Assembly (NCBI GenBank): GCA_011390755.1
Contig: JAABRU010000020.1
Span: 1 to 55,712, forward strand
DNA length: 55,712 nt
Direction of reading: 5' to 3'
Origin: Desulfobacteraceae bacterium
GTDB lineage: Bacteria > Desulfobacterota > Desulfobacteria > Desulfobacterales > Desulfococcaceae
Position numbers and translations under genes: made by a program. Within the stretch, counting starts at the first letter, position 1, and each line of letters begins with the position of its first letter. The notes under the pieces are model-generated. The model searched no databases. It had not been told where the DNA came from and was given only the letters and a program-made list of their open reading frames with translations. Shown piece by piece: positions 26,919 through 36,077 of the stretch.

Positions 26919-27176
26919 TGCCCGACAGAAGGGATAACTGACGGGGCGAATTCTGCAGGGCGGGCACATATTTTTCCGTGCCCACCCCAATGCCATTAAG
27001 TTAAGAAATTTTTGGAGTGCCAAAATGAAGTGAAACGGAATTCCGGCCGGATTTTCCCCGGTCATTTCAGTGTTCCGGACTTTCAGTTCGGGACTCCTCC
27101 GCCTTAACTTAATGCCATTGGTGCCCACCCTGCAGAAAACTCATAAATTACCTGTCAGTTTACCTCTGACAGAGCA
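26919..27176. mobile_element. MITE of the GTGGGCA type carrying a nested second element
   Basis: The outer parts (26919-26987 and 27121-27176) match the two halves of the elements at 10160 and 30922: TGCCCGACAG left end, ACTGACGGGG, GGGCGGGCACAT, and on the right GTGCCCACCCTGCAGAA and CTGACAGAGCA. Between them a different element is inserted at 26988-27120. No clean 4-bp duplication remains at the outer ends, so the outer copy is old. Confidence 0.7.
26988..27120. mobile_element. Nested palindromic element with CAATGCCATTAAGTTAAG ends
   Basis: Perfect 18-bp inverted ends CAATGCCATTAAGTTAAG (26988) and CTTAACTTAATGCCATTG (27103-27120) enclose a hairpin of the GGAGTGCC/GGACTCC type. It interrupts the outer element at 26919-27176. 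Similar ends occur near 13229, 17426 and 34431. Confidence 0.75.
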
Positions 27177-27181
27177 TTACC

Positions 27182-27357
27182 GATTTTCAGTAGATCGAAA
27201 AGTTTCCGGAGGAGTGCAAAAATTGTATTTTTGCACCGCTGAACATGGGTAAAACGGAGCGTTTTCTGCCGGGCATTCATGCAAAAATACAATTTTTGCA
27301 CTCCGGAAACCGTTCTGAAACCGGTCGGCGGAAAACTTTTCGATCTACTGATTTTCG
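27182..27357. mobile_element. Palindromic element with CAGTAGATCGAAAA ends, copy 2
   Basis: Terminal repeats GATTTTCAGTAGATCGAAAA and CTTTTCGATCTACTGATTTTC pair over more than 20 bp. Inside are GGAGTGCAAAAATTG and its complement. It abuts the element ending at 27176 and ends 43 bases before the ATG at 27400, so it may supply or displace the promoter of the next gene. Confidence 0.8.
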
Positions 27358-27399
27358 GAAGTCTGCATATAAAACAACGCAAAAAAAGGAGAGAAACAA

Positions 27400-28812
27400 A
27401 TGAAAAAAGTGAGTGTGCTGGCTGTATTGATCCTGATGGGGTTTCTTGTCCCGTCCTTTGCCGCGGAAGTTTCTTTTCACGGCGACATGAACAACCGTTT
27501 TATGCTGTATACCAACCATTATGACTGGTTCCGCTTTGAACAGAAGGGGAGTCTGGATGATGGAAATGTGGAGGATAATTTCGCTGAAATCAAATACCGT
27601 TTCTGGACCGAAGTGGGAAGCGATGACGGGAATCTCAAAGGGGTGTATGCAGTAGAAATCGGCGGTATCCATTTCGGCAAACCCGGGGGACTGGGCAAAG
27701 CAACCGGCGGCAGTTATTCCGGGGACTCGGTAAATATTGAAACCCGCTGGGCCTACACGGATTTCCAGATTCCGGGCATTGATCAGAAAGCCCGTTTCCG
27801 TCTTGGTCTGCAGCCTTTTACGGTCAGCAAATATCTGTGGAGTGAAACCGCAATGGGCGCGATGTTTAACGGCGGTCTGGATATGTTTGACTATCAGCTG
27901 GCCTGGATGCGCACCTATGAATTCAAAAATGAAGAGGAAGACAATGATTCGGATGATGTGGATAATTTCCTGGGCCGTTTCACTGTCAAACCCATGGACA
28001 ATCTGAAAGTGGGGCTCTTCGGTCTGTATCAGAGCGGTGATCCGGACACCGGCCCCGGAGAATACGGGGAATTTACACCAGAGAGTTATCTGGTGAAAAC
28101 ATTTGCCAATACAGTGGAACTGGATATCTGGAACTTCGGTATTGACGGTTCTTTTTCCCAGGGACTGGGCGCGGGAAAACTTTTCCTCAACTGGGATGCC
28201 ATTATGCAGACCGGGGAAATCAACAAAGCCACCTATTCCACACGTCTGTCTTCTGTCAGCGGTGACTTTGATCTCAACGGATATTTTCTCCATGCCGATC
28301 TGGGATATAAGACGGATAAAATGAAGCTGACCTATACTTTCTGGTACACATCCGGAGATGATGATCCCACAGATTCCGATTTTGACGGTTTCATTGCCAC
28401 CGATCTGGATATTACAGACAGTATTGTCCTTTTTGAAGGCAGTTATGCGGATGATGACGGATTTTCCGAACGGCATTACCTGCTGGACAAAGGTTTTATC
28501 ATGAACAAACTGGCCTTTGAATATCAGGCCACGGAAAAACTGCGGACCGGTATCGCGGGACTGTATATGATGACCGCGGAAGATGTGGAATATGCCGATA
28601 ACAGAAATGTTCTGCAGAGCAATGACAGCATCGGTATTGAAGTGGACGCTTTTATCAGTTATATGCTGTATAAAAATGTGGAAGTGGCTCTGAATGCCGG
28701 GTATCTGTTTGCCGATGATGCCCTGGATTATTTTGAAACAGAAGCAATCCGGGACGGAGAGGCGGATGAAAATATTTTCCTGTCTTCCTTCCGGGTGCGT
28801 TATAATTTTTAA
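27400..28812 (+). CDS. Outer-membrane beta-barrel porin-like protein
   Basis: This 470-residue protein has a cleavable signal (KKVSVLAVLILMGFL, cleavage near SFAAE) and a run of amphipathic strands ending in FRVRYNF, the C-terminal aromatic signature of outer-membrane barrels. It is acidic (EEEDNDSDDVDNF near 178), and its strand-loop pattern resembles porins annotated in sulfate reducers near cytochrome genes. I do not assign a family. AAAAAGGAGAG precedes the ATG. Its place after the octahaem lipoprotein suggests outer-membrane passage or a scaffold, but no such link is shown. Confidence 0.8.
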   Translation: MKKVSVLAVLILMGFLVPSFAAEVSFHGDMNNRFMLYTNHYDWFRFEQKGSLDDGNVEDNFAEIKYRFWTEVGSDDGNLKGVYAVEIGGIHFGKPGGLGKATGGSYSGDSVNIETRWAYTDFQIPGIDQKARFRLGLQPFTVSKYLWSETAMGAMFNGGLDMFDYQLAWMRTYEFKNEEEDNDSDDVDNFLGRFTVKPMDNLKVGLFGLYQSGDPDTGPGEYGEFTPESYLVKTFANTVELDIWNFGIDGSFSQGLGAGKLFLNWDAIMQTGEINKATYSTRLSSVSGDFDLNGYFLHADLGYKTDKMKLTYTFWYTSGDDDPTDSDFDGFIATDLDITDSIVLFEGSYADDDGFSERHYLLDKGFIMNKLAFEYQATEKLRTGIAGLYMMTAEDVEYADNRNVLQSNDSIGIEVDAFISYMLYKNVEVALNAGYLFADDALDYFETEAIRDGEADENIFLSSFRVRYNF

Positions 28813-29109
28813 TTAGGGGGTTGCAGACTTCCGGAATATCCCCTTTCCCCCGGCGGGAGAGGGGAATACCCTTTTGCAGGGTCGGGTTAGCAAAGCGCAA
28901 CCCGGCACAAATCATTTTTTGCCGGTTTACGCTTCGCTATCCCGGCCTGCTGAGGCTATTTACTGAAAAGAAAGCACTAAAAAGGAGTGCCGGACTGAAA
29001 GCCCGGCAGTGCCTGAAAAGTCACAGACTTTCAGTTTGTGACTCCTTCAGACATGGTATATTCATTTCAATAAATAGCATGAATCACATTTTCAGGAGGA
29101 GACCATGTT
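28813..29109. repeat. Short intergenic region with repeats
   Basis: It holds a GGGAGAGGGG palindrome, a GGGTCGGGTTAGCAAAGCGCAACCCGG hairpin region and a GGAGTGCCGGACTGAAAG/CTTTCAG hairpin. A GGAGGA site at 29095-29100 belongs to the next gene. Confidence 0.6.
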
Positions 29110-30759
29110 ATGCAAAAATGGAAAATAAAACTGTGGACATTTTTTTTCATTTTATACCTGACCTTACCGGCACATGCCGGAATGATGGAGAACATTGCAA
29201 AAGATTTTACACCATTTACTGCTTATGTTGCTGCGGTTACCGAACAGGGGGATTATGTCATTGCAGCTGATAAGGATACATCTTTTGCCGTAGGCGATAT
29301 TTTTCAGGTCTTTGCCAAAGGGGAAAGCCTGACGCATCCTGTAAGCGGTGAAAAAATCGGAGAAACAGAAAAGCCCCTTGGTGCCCTGAAAGTGACGCGC
29401 CTGCAAAGCACATTCGCTTATGCCCGCGCCCTGGGGCCTGTGGGAAAAATCAAAAGAGGGCAGGAAATCCGGCGTTTTGAAGGCACCTCCGCATTTTTTT
29501 CGGATACATCGGGGAAAGGGGGACATATTGCGGCAGAACTCCGGAAAACCCTGCCTTTTCTGAACTGGCAGTCCGCGCAGCATCTGAAAAAGGACCCGGA
29601 AACAGCATCTCTGCACTTTATTGTAAAAAATCAGCGTCTGGAAGTCCGGGATTCCGAATCCGATATGATACAGACCTATTCCCTTCCCCCTGTATCCGGA
29701 CTTTCTGCAGACCGCTCCGGGGAAACAAAGGATATCCCGCTGAAAAAAACAGGGATTTCCCCGGCTGTATTTGCCCCGGAATATCAGCAGCATAAAATGA
29801 TAGGCAAATTTTCCGAAAGGATCGTCAGCGCGGACTTTCTTCCCCAAAAACCGGGTTTGCTGCTGGCCGCGGCAGGTACTTCCCGGATCCGTCTTTTCCG
29901 GGTGGATGAAACAATGGAAGAACTGAACAGCATCAGTCTTTCTCCCCGAAAAATCCAAATGCTGAAATGGTGGCAGCCTTTGGAAAAAGAAAGTCCTTAT
30001 CTGGCAGTAACGGCCTGGGATGAAAATCAGATTGCTTCAGAAATTTTTGCAGTGAGGGGAAACCGCCTCATATCGGTAGAAAAATATATTCCCTATATCC
30101 TCGGAAGTTTTGACAGAGACGGTGACGGCAGCGCGGAAACACTTTTCGGCCAGAATTTTGATCGGGATATTGTCTGGGGAAAGAGGATACGTCAGATGTT
30201 TCCGGAGGGAGACAGCATAAAGAGCAAAGCAGCAGATTTTGCACTGCCGCCCGATTTCACGGTAACAGGCAGTGTTTTTGCCGATCTGACCGGCGACGGT
30301 GTTCAGGAAACGGTTTTTATCCGGGGAAACACACTCAAAATCTTTTCCGGCCGGGAGAAGCTGTTTGAAACTTCCGGTATCGGCGGCAGTGTTTCGGCAC
30401 TGACCTATGAAACTTCACCGGAGCAGCTGGCAAGTATCCGTAAAACGGTCAGTTTTGAAATTTCCCCCATTGTCGCGGATTTCGGGCAAAACAGCGGCAG
30501 AACACTGCTCGTAAGCGGTGTAAATGAGTCAATGCTGTCCGTGTCCCCGCTGTATTCCGGTTTCCGGAATGCCCGGCTGCTTCTGTTTCAGTATCAGGAC
30601 AAAAATTTTATCCGCGGCACAATCGGGGAAGAATTGCAAATGCCTGTGCAGGGGATGGCAGTCCGCGGAAAACAGATTTTCTTTATCCAGTCCCCCCCGG
30701 CCTCCATTACGTCCGGGGACAGGGTGAGTTATCTTTATGCTTATGATATTACTCGATAA
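29110..30759 (+). CDS. Secreted protein with FlgT-C-like and FG-GAP/VCBS-like repeats
   Basis: This 549-residue exported protein has a signal peptide (residues 1-23, cleavage near AHAG). Residues about 35-120 (GDYVIAADKDTSFAVGDIF, ending in GQEIRRFEG) resemble the C-terminal domain of FlgT-type proteins. The C-terminal half has calcium-loop-like motifs, DRDGDGSAE near 335 and DLTGDGVQE near 393, typical of FG-GAP/VCBS beta-propeller repeats. I do not recognise a specific function. A 7-codon frame starting at 29105 overlaps the start; GGAGGA at 29095 can serve 29110. It may be an outer-membrane-associated periplasmic protein. Confidence 0.7.
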   Translation: MQKWKIKLWTFFFILYLTLPAHAGMMENIAKDFTPFTAYVAAVTEQGDYVIAADKDTSFAVGDIFQVFAKGESLTHPVSGEKIGETEKPLGALKVTRLQSTFAYARALGPVGKIKRGQEIRRFEGTSAFFSDTSGKGGHIAAELRKTLPFLNWQSAQHLKKDPETASLHFIVKNQRLEVRDSESDMIQTYSLPPVSGLSADRSGETKDIPLKKTGISPAVFAPEYQQHKMIGKFSERIVSADFLPQKPGLLLAAAGTSRIRLFRVDETMEELNSISLSPRKIQMLKWWQPLEKESPYLAVTAWDENQIASEIFAVRGNRLISVEKYIPYILGSFDRDGDGSAETLFGQNFDRDIVWGKRIRQMFPEGDSIKSKAADFALPPDFTVTGSVFADLTGDGVQETVFIRGNTLKIFSGREKLFETSGIGGSVSALTYETSPEQLASIRKTVSFEISPIVADFGQNSGRTLLVSGVNESMLSVSPLYSGFRNARLLLFQYQDKNFIRGTIGEELQMPVQGMAVRGKQIFFIQSPPASITSGDRVSYLYAYDITR

Positions 30760-30921
30760 TACATAATAATTTCCTGTGTTTCGTGGTTTACTGTAAAAAA
30801 ATGGGTGGTGGGTCAAATCCGTTGATCCTGAATCCGGGATTCATATCTCCGCAGATACAGCCCCGCAGAGACAGGGCATGCCCTGTCTCCGCTGCAATCT
30901 GAATTCTGTTTCATCAACTAC

Positions 30922-31077
30922 TGCCTTGTCAAAGTTAAACTGACGGGTTGAATTTTTTGTAGGGTGGGCACATGTTTTTCCGTGCCCACCTGAATCGGTG
31001 GGCATCGCTGCGCTTTTGCCCACCCTACAAAAAAATTCAATATGTTACATACCCGTCATTTAAAAGTTGACAGAACA
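30922..31077. mobile_element. 156-bp MITE, GTGGGCA type, duplication CTAC
   Basis: It is nearly identical to the element at 10160-10314, including TGTAGGGTGGGCACATG and its complement. It has ends TGCCTTGTCAA and (complement) TGTTCTGTCAA, and CTAC at 30918-30921 and 31078-31081. It lies in the gap between 30760 and 31363, which holds no gene. Confidence 0.85.
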
Positions 31078-31103
31078 CTACCAAAAAATGCAAAAGTACA
31101 GAG

Positions 31104-31296
31104 AATGCGAATTAAGAGTTGAGGCAATCCCGAAGGTCTGGCATGATTGTAGAAAATATATTAAAATAAGATGGTTAATCCCGAAGGGATGACATGATTA
31201 TGTCACCCCTCCGGGGTTCCGGAGTTCTTTGTAAATTCTTTTTCTATAATCATATCAGCCCTTCGGGCTTAGTACCGTCCTACTCTTAATTGACAT
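31104..31296. mobile_element. Palindromic element, AATGCGAATTAAGAGT ends, copy 2
   Basis: The left end AATGCGAATTAAGAGT and the right end CTCTTAATTGACAT are imperfect inverted repeats. The interior has CCCGAAGG and ATCATATCAGCCCTTCGGG hairpins as in the copy at 12537-12679. It ends about 65 bp before the flavodoxin gene. Confidence 0.6.
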
Positions 31297-31363
31297 AGAG
31301 AATATGTGTATATGAATTTTTTTGACGGACCATTTCGCAATTCATCAGAAAAAGGAGGAAAAA

Positions 31364-31843
31364 ATGAAATCACTCGTCGTTTATTCCAGCGTGACCGGCA
31401 ATACCCGTAAACTGGCAGAAGCCGCATGGGATACATTAAACGGACCCAAAGAAATTTTTCCCATATTAGAAGCACCGGACCCGGAAGGATATGATCTGAT
31501 TGCTGTGGGGTTCTGGCTCATCGCCGGGAAGCCGGATCCGAAATCCGCCGAATACCTGGCAAAGATAAAACCCGGTCAATCCCTGTTTCTCTTTGCAACC
31601 CACGGGGCCGCCTGCGGTTCCGAGCACGCGGAAAATGCCATGAACCATGCCAAAGAGATCGCATCCAAAACAAAGATTGTGGGAACCTTCAGTTGCCAGG
31701 GCGAGGTCAGTCCGGCAATTCTGAAAAAAGCAGGGTCAAAACCTGTCCCGCCCGTCTGGCTGAAAGATGCACCTGCCGCAGAAGGACATCCGGATTCTGC
31801 GGATATTGAAGCCCTGAAAAAAGTTGTGGAAGGACTGCAATAA
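31364..31843 (+). CDS. Flavodoxin-family protein
   Basis: This 159-residue protein with a strong GGAGG upstream is a flavodoxin: the FMN phosphate-binding loop SSVTGNTRKLA lies at residues 8-18, and GFWLIAGKPDP and ATHGAACGSEH mark the isoalloxazine loops. It is a small one-electron carrier of the cytoplasm. The next gene (32107) is an ASKHA-domain activator of the RACo type, which needs a low-potential electron donor. A flavodoxin could be that donor, but 263 bp of repeats separate them, so cotranscription is uncertain. Flavodoxin-like domains also serve rubredoxin or NO-reducing systems. Confidence 0.85.
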   Translation: MKSLVVYSSVTGNTRKLAEAAWDTLNGPKEIFPILEAPDPEGYDLIAVGFWLIAGKPDPKSAEYLAKIKPGQSLFLFATHGAACGSEHAENAMNHAKEIASKTKIVGTFSCQGEVSPAILKKAGSKPVPPVWLKDAPAAEGHPDSADIEALKKVVEGLQ

Positions 31844-32106
31844 ACGGTCATGATTTATGAGTCACAACGAAGCATGAAAATGAACATACCGTAGAGACGC
31901 ACGGCCGCAGAGACGCACGGCCGCAGAGACGCACGGCCGCAGAGACGCACGGCCGCAGAGACGCACACCGCAGAGACGCACGGTCGCAGAAGACGCACAC
32001 CGCAGAGACGCACACCGTGCGTCTCTACATTTTCATATAAACTTTTTTTTCTCCCTCCGTTGCATTGGGAGGGAGAGAATTACTGTAAAAAAAGAAAGGT
32101 GGAAAA
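31844..32106. repeat. Repeat block of GCAGAGACGCACGGCC units
   Basis: Several tandem units CGCAGAGACGCACGGC (about 16 bp) lie at about 31890-32010 between the CACAACGAAGCATGAAA block and GTGCGTCTCTACA. The same family is at 12720-13090. There is no gene. Confidence 0.7.
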
Positions 32107-34182
32107 ATGGGGAAATGTTCCTGCCATCCGGAAATTGAAAGCAGTTATATCTGCATGAAACATAATGTCTATCTTTGTGAAGAATGCCTCAAATGCCGGG
32201 ATCCGGAATTGTTCTGCAAATTCCGTTCCTCCTGTCCTGTATGGTTTATGGACAAAAAAATGAAAGGGCTGGATGAAGAAAAAACCGCAGAAGAGCAAAT
32301 CTGCAAAGTTTTTTTTGAACCGGATAACAAAGAGGCGGAAATCGCCAAAGGTGCCTCTCTGCTGGATGCAGCGCAGAAAGCGGATGTGCATATCAATGCT
32401 TCATGCAACGGCAAAGGTTCCTGCGGCAAATGCAAACTGGTTCTCATATCCGGAAATGTCCGCAAAGAAGATACGGCCCTGCTCAGTGACAATGAAAAAG
32501 AAAAATCCTATGTGCTTGCCTGTCAGACCTTTGTGCAGGGGGATGTTCGCGTAAAAATTCCCGATGAAACCATTGAAAAAAAGCTGAAAGTCGCGGGAAT
32601 GGGAAAAGAAGTCACCGACAGATTAAAAGGACTGGTCTCCGACATACAGCCCATGCTGAAAGAAATTTCCCTTGAACTGGAACCCCCGACACTGGATGAT
32701 CCGGTCAGTGATCTGGATCGTCTGCACCGGGGTCTGAAAAAAACAGGATGCGATGTCACCCGGATGAATGTGGGGCTGAAGGTCATGCGGGAACTGGCCC
32801 GGGCCATGCGCGATGAAAACTGGAAGGTAAATGTATCGGTAATCCGCAAAAAATGTTCCAATGAAATCCTGTCGGTAGTCCCCGGAAACGTTCGTCTTCC
32901 TTCTCTCGGGCTGGCAATAGATGTGGGAACCACTTCGGTTGTGGTCTATCTGGTGGATATGGAAGACGGCTCTGTTATCAGCGCGGCTTCCGGCCATAAC
33001 CGCCAGGCGGCCTGTGGTGATGATGTCATCAACCGGATTATCTGCGCGGAAAAAAACGGGGTGGCAAAACTGAGCAAAATGGCCCTTGCCACCATCAACA
33101 ATCTCATCAGCGAGACCCTCAGTGCTGCTGACGCAGACTTCAAGCAGATTAAAAATGTTGTCATTTCAGGCAATACAACCATGGCGCATCTGCTGCTCAA
33201 AATTGAGCCGGACTATATCCGCCGGGAACCCTATATTCCCACTGTTTCTGAATTTCCGATTCTGAAAGCCGGAGAAATCGGCATCAAAGCCAATCCCTAT
33301 GCGGCCGTGTTTATTATGCCTGGCCCGGCCGGATATGTGGGGGGCGATATTGTATCGGGTCTGATTTATGCCGGTTTTCACAGGGAAGAAGCCCTGACAC
33401 TGTTTATTGATGTGGGAACCAACGGAGAGATTGTGCTTGGCAGCAAAGACTGGCTTATGACGGCTTCCTGCTCGGCCGGACCGGCATTTGAAGGCGGGGG
33501 GGTGCGCTGGGGGATGCGTGCGGAAGACGGGGCCATAGAAAAAGTCAGCATTGATCCGGAAACCTTCCATCCCCGAATTTCAGTGGTGGGAGATGCCAAA
33601 CCCAGGGGAATCTGCGGTTCCGGCATGATTGATCTGATTTCCGAAATGCTTGTAAAGGGCATTATTGATCCCAACGGCAAATTCCGGCCGGATATGTCCC
33701 ATCCCAGAATGAAAAAAGATCATGATGAAATCGCTTATATTCTGGCCTTTGCGGATGAAACCGCTATGGAAGAGGATATTGTTTTCACAGAAACAGATAT
33801 ACACAGTCTGATACTGAGCAAAGGGGCTGTTTATGCCGGTTTTACGGTCCTGCTGAACCAGGCCGGACTGGATTTTTCCATGCTGGAAAAAGTGATCATT
33901 ACCGGCGGATTCGGTCAGTTTCTGGATATTGAAAAGGCAATTACCATCGGACTGCTGCCGGATATTGACAGGCATAAATTTTCATATCTCGGAAACAGTT
34001 CCGCTGCCGGAGCCTATATGGCACTGCTTTCCGATGAATACCGGAGGGAAGCCGGGAAAATTTCCAACAGTATGACCTATATTGATTTTTCCGGCAGCAG
34101 CCGCTTTATGGATGAATTTACTTCCGCGCTTTTTCTGCCGCACACAAACATAGAAAACTTTCCCAGTGTGAAAATCAGATGA
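32107..34182 (+). CDS. RACo-like ASKHA-domain corrinoid activator with N-terminal zinc-finger-like segment
   Basis: This 691-residue protein has a Cys/His-rich N-terminus (CSCHPEIESSYICMKH, CEECLKC, residues 4-40) resembling a zinc ribbon or B-box. A plant-type [2Fe-2S] domain follows (CNGKGSCGKC near 100-109 with Cys near 137), then a linker and an ASKHA ATPase-like domain (AIDVGTTSVVVYLVD near 269, FIDVGTNGEI near 434, VIITGGFGQFLDIE near 597). This is the layout of reductive activators of corrinoid proteins (RACo, DUF4445), which use ATP to reduce Co(II) to Co(I) in methyltransferase systems. No corrinoid protein or methyltransferase gene is visible in the window, so its partner is elsewhere. 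Confidence 0.87.
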   Translation: MGKCSCHPEIESSYICMKHNVYLCEECLKCRDPELFCKFRSSCPVWFMDKKMKGLDEEKTAEEQICKVFFEPDNKEAEIAKGASLLDAAQKADVHINASCNGKGSCGKCKLVLISGNVRKEDTALLSDNEKEKSYVLACQTFVQGDVRVKIPDETIEKKLKVAGMGKEVTDRLKGLVSDIQPMLKEISLELEPPTLDDPVSDLDRLHRGLKKTGCDVTRMNVGLKVMRELARAMRDENWKVNVSVIRKKCSNEILSVVPGNVRLPSLGLAIDVGTTSVVVYLVDMEDGSVISAASGHNRQAACGDDVINRIICAEKNGVAKLSKMALATINNLISETLSAADADFKQIKNVVISGNTTMAHLLLKIEPDYIRREPYIPTVSEFPILKAGEIGIKANPYAAVFIMPGPAGYVGGDIVSGLIYAGFHREEALTLFIDVGTNGEIVLGSKDWLMTASCSAGPAFEGGGVRWGMRAEDGAIEKVSIDPETFHPRISVVGDAKPRGICGSGMIDLISEMLVKGIIDPNGKFRPDMSHPRMKKDHDEIAYILAFADETAMEEDIVFTETDIHSLILSKGAVYAGFTVLLNQAGLDFSMLEKVIITGGFGQFLDIEKAITIGLLPDIDRHKFSYLGNSSAAGAYMALLSDEYRREAGKISNSMTYIDFSGSSRFMDEFTSALFLPHTNIENFPSVKIR

Positions 34183-34985
34183 GAGTGAACAAAATAGTGC
34201 AGAAAATCATCCGGCAGATTTCCCGGATTCCGGTTTTGTATTTCTCCCCCTGACCCCCAATGCTGTTGATGTAAGCAAAACCGGAGTGCCAAACTTACGG
34301 TTTGGCAGATATTTTTCTGAATAATTTCAGTATTTCAAACTGCCCGACTGCGCCTGCCGAAGCCTGTAAGTCTGACACTCCGCCGACCTTAAGGCAGCAG
34401 CACTGCCTCCCGGGGGAGGGGGATTTCCGGCTTAACGTAATGCCATTGCCCCCGTGTGGGAATATTTTTATTCCGCTTATCCCCGATAAAGGTACTGCCG
34501 CAGAATTGGGAAAATGTATTAGCCCAATCCCAATAATTTCCCAATGCCACCAGCGATTTTTTTGACATCGAAAGACCGGGTATATATGCAATTGCCACGA
34601 CTGGTTTCTCTGACTTCGGAACGCCGGAGCGTGGAAACGATCATTTCCAATCCCAAATCTCAGGCGGGCCAGCAGTTGCTCCGCTTTCCGCCTCAGGCAG
34701 TTCTGATTCGGGATGCCGGAGCGTGAGAACGGTCTGCGATCTGAAAAAACAAAATCATTGATATGATAACCGATGTTCCATGCAAAAAAAATCAGCCAGT
34801 ATCCAGGCCATTCCCCCCCCCCCGAATAGTCCGAAAAGAAATTCAGGTCAAGGGGAATTTTATTTTCCGGTGATCCCGGCATCAGCTTCCCTTTTCTGCG
34901 GGCTTATTCCTCTTCTTCTGCGGATACGCACCGGATTTCAGATCATATGCAGAGGGACAATTATAAAAGAAATCTCCGCTTCATC
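34183..34985. repeat. Intergenic region with palindromic repeats, no gene
   Basis: The region has a GGAGTGCCAAACTTACGGTTTGG hairpin, GGGGGAGGGG palindrome fragments and a CTTAACGTAATGCCATTG element end near 34427-34445. Near 34610 and 34708 are two GCCGGAGCGT-containing segments that resemble each other. No open frame with family features was found. Confidence 0.65.
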
Positions 34986-35014
34986 TTGACAACAGAGAAA
35001 CAAACTGTTATTTT
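34986..35014 (+). promoter_or_regulatory. Promoter of the tmRNA gene
   Basis: TTGACA at 34986-34991 and TATTTT at 35009-35014 are separated by 17 bases. The processed tmRNA 5' end lies 40 bases downstream of the -10 element, leaving a short precursor for RNase P to remove. Confidence 0.65.
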
Positions 35015-35053
35015 ACAAAGTGATTCAAAACTGTTCTTTCATATACCCTCAAA

Positions 35054-35408
35054 GGGGGCGAAACGGCTTCGACGGGGATAAAGAAGCATAGGCTGCATAC
35101 CGAGCTCTCCTTCTGCTCGTTAAACGTGGGAACTAAACTTAATCGCAGACGATTATAATTACGCCGTAGCTGCGTAAGCAGCTACCGTCCTGACAGAATT
35201 TCTTCCTGCGGATCTGTTAAGGGCGTCGACTCAGCAGGATAGCCGCTTCCGGTCGCCTGGCCCGGAATAGGCGAAATTTACAGGCTGGCTTTTCAAAGGA
35301 TCCCGCCTGAAGGAGACTTGAAAAGCGAGATTCAGATTTCAGGATAAGTATGTAGATGCCGATGTGGAATATTTTCGGACCCGGGTTCGACTCCCGGCGC
35401 CTCCACCA
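35054..35408 (+). ncRNA. ssrA: Transfer-messenger RNA (ssrA)
   Basis: The 355-nt gene has 5' GGGGGCGAAACGGCTTCGAC, which pairs over 7 bp with the 3' end CGCCTCCACCA (CCA encoded). GGTTCGACTCC is the T arm near the 3' end. The tag frame GCA GAC GAT ... GCG TAA at about 35145-35177 encodes ADDYNYAVAA. tmRNA frees stalled ribosomes and marks incomplete proteins for degradation with SmpB. The tag is of the kind seen in Deltaproteobacteria. I found no copy of the 3' end downstream that would mark an integrated island. Confidence 0.97.
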
Positions 35409-35522
35409 TTTACAAATATTTTCAGCCCTTTGATGGTACATGAAAAGCAATTCCCTTTACCATGCCCACCTCCGTTGCACTGATTGCAAATCCGAAATAT
35501 TCCCATAACGACATTTGGTTAG

Positions 35523-35706
35523 TATATACTCAAAAACGATGCCTGTCTGATATTTATTCAGGTAGAATCAAATAAAATTAAATGGTTAAATATAATGCTT
35601 TTGTTCAGTAAAAAATGGCAGTTTTATATTTTATCAGATTCAACTTACTGAAATTACAGATGTCAAGTTTCCAAAATGGCATCAGGGCGTCGTTTTTGAG
35701 TATATA
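35523..35706. mobile_element. MITE with TATATACTCAAAAACGA ends downstream of tmRNA
   Basis: TATATACTCAAAAACGATGCC at the left and GGCGTCGTTTTTGAGTATATA at the right form inverted repeats of about 21 bp with one or two mismatches. The interior of about 140 bp is AT-rich and non-coding. It lies 115 bp after the tmRNA end. No transposase with such ends is in the window. Confidence 0.75.
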
Positions 35707-35713
35707 ATCATTT

Positions 35714-36077
35714 AAAGCTGCAGAGGAGTGCGAAAAATAAGGCGGAGGCCGGTTTTTCGCAGACACTTACTTTTTTTCATCAGATCGAAATTCCGGAGTG
35801 CGGAAACGGGACGGCGCGGAATTTTTGCCCCCGGGAACACCGCCAAAATTCCCTTCCGCTCCATTTCGGCACTCCTTTTGAACGGCTATGATATGCAAGT
35901 CACAGCGAAGCATGAAAGCTGCAGAGGAGTGCGAAAAATAAGGCGGAGGCCGGTTTTTCGCAGACACTTACTTTTTTTCATCAGATCGGAATTCCGGAGT
36001 GCGGAAACGGGGCGGTGCGGAATTTTTGGCCCGGGAACACCGCCAAAATTCCCCTCCGCCCCGTTTCGGCACTCCTT
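35714..36077. repeat. Direct duplication of a 163-bp repeat unit
   Basis: 35714-35876 and 35915-36077 are almost identical (period 201 bp). Each has AAAGCTGCAGAGGAGTGCG, a GGCGGAGGCCGGTTTTTCGC block and a long hairpin of the GGAGTGCGGAAACGG type. The 38 bp between them is the CACAGCGAAGCATGA block. Translations of this unit on either strand are not genes. Confidence 0.85.

Noticed and set aside
31890..32010. CRISPR array (repeated GCAGAGACGCACGGCC units)
   Set aside because: Units are head-to-tail without spacers, and the same units occur as dispersed repeats. There are no cas genes.
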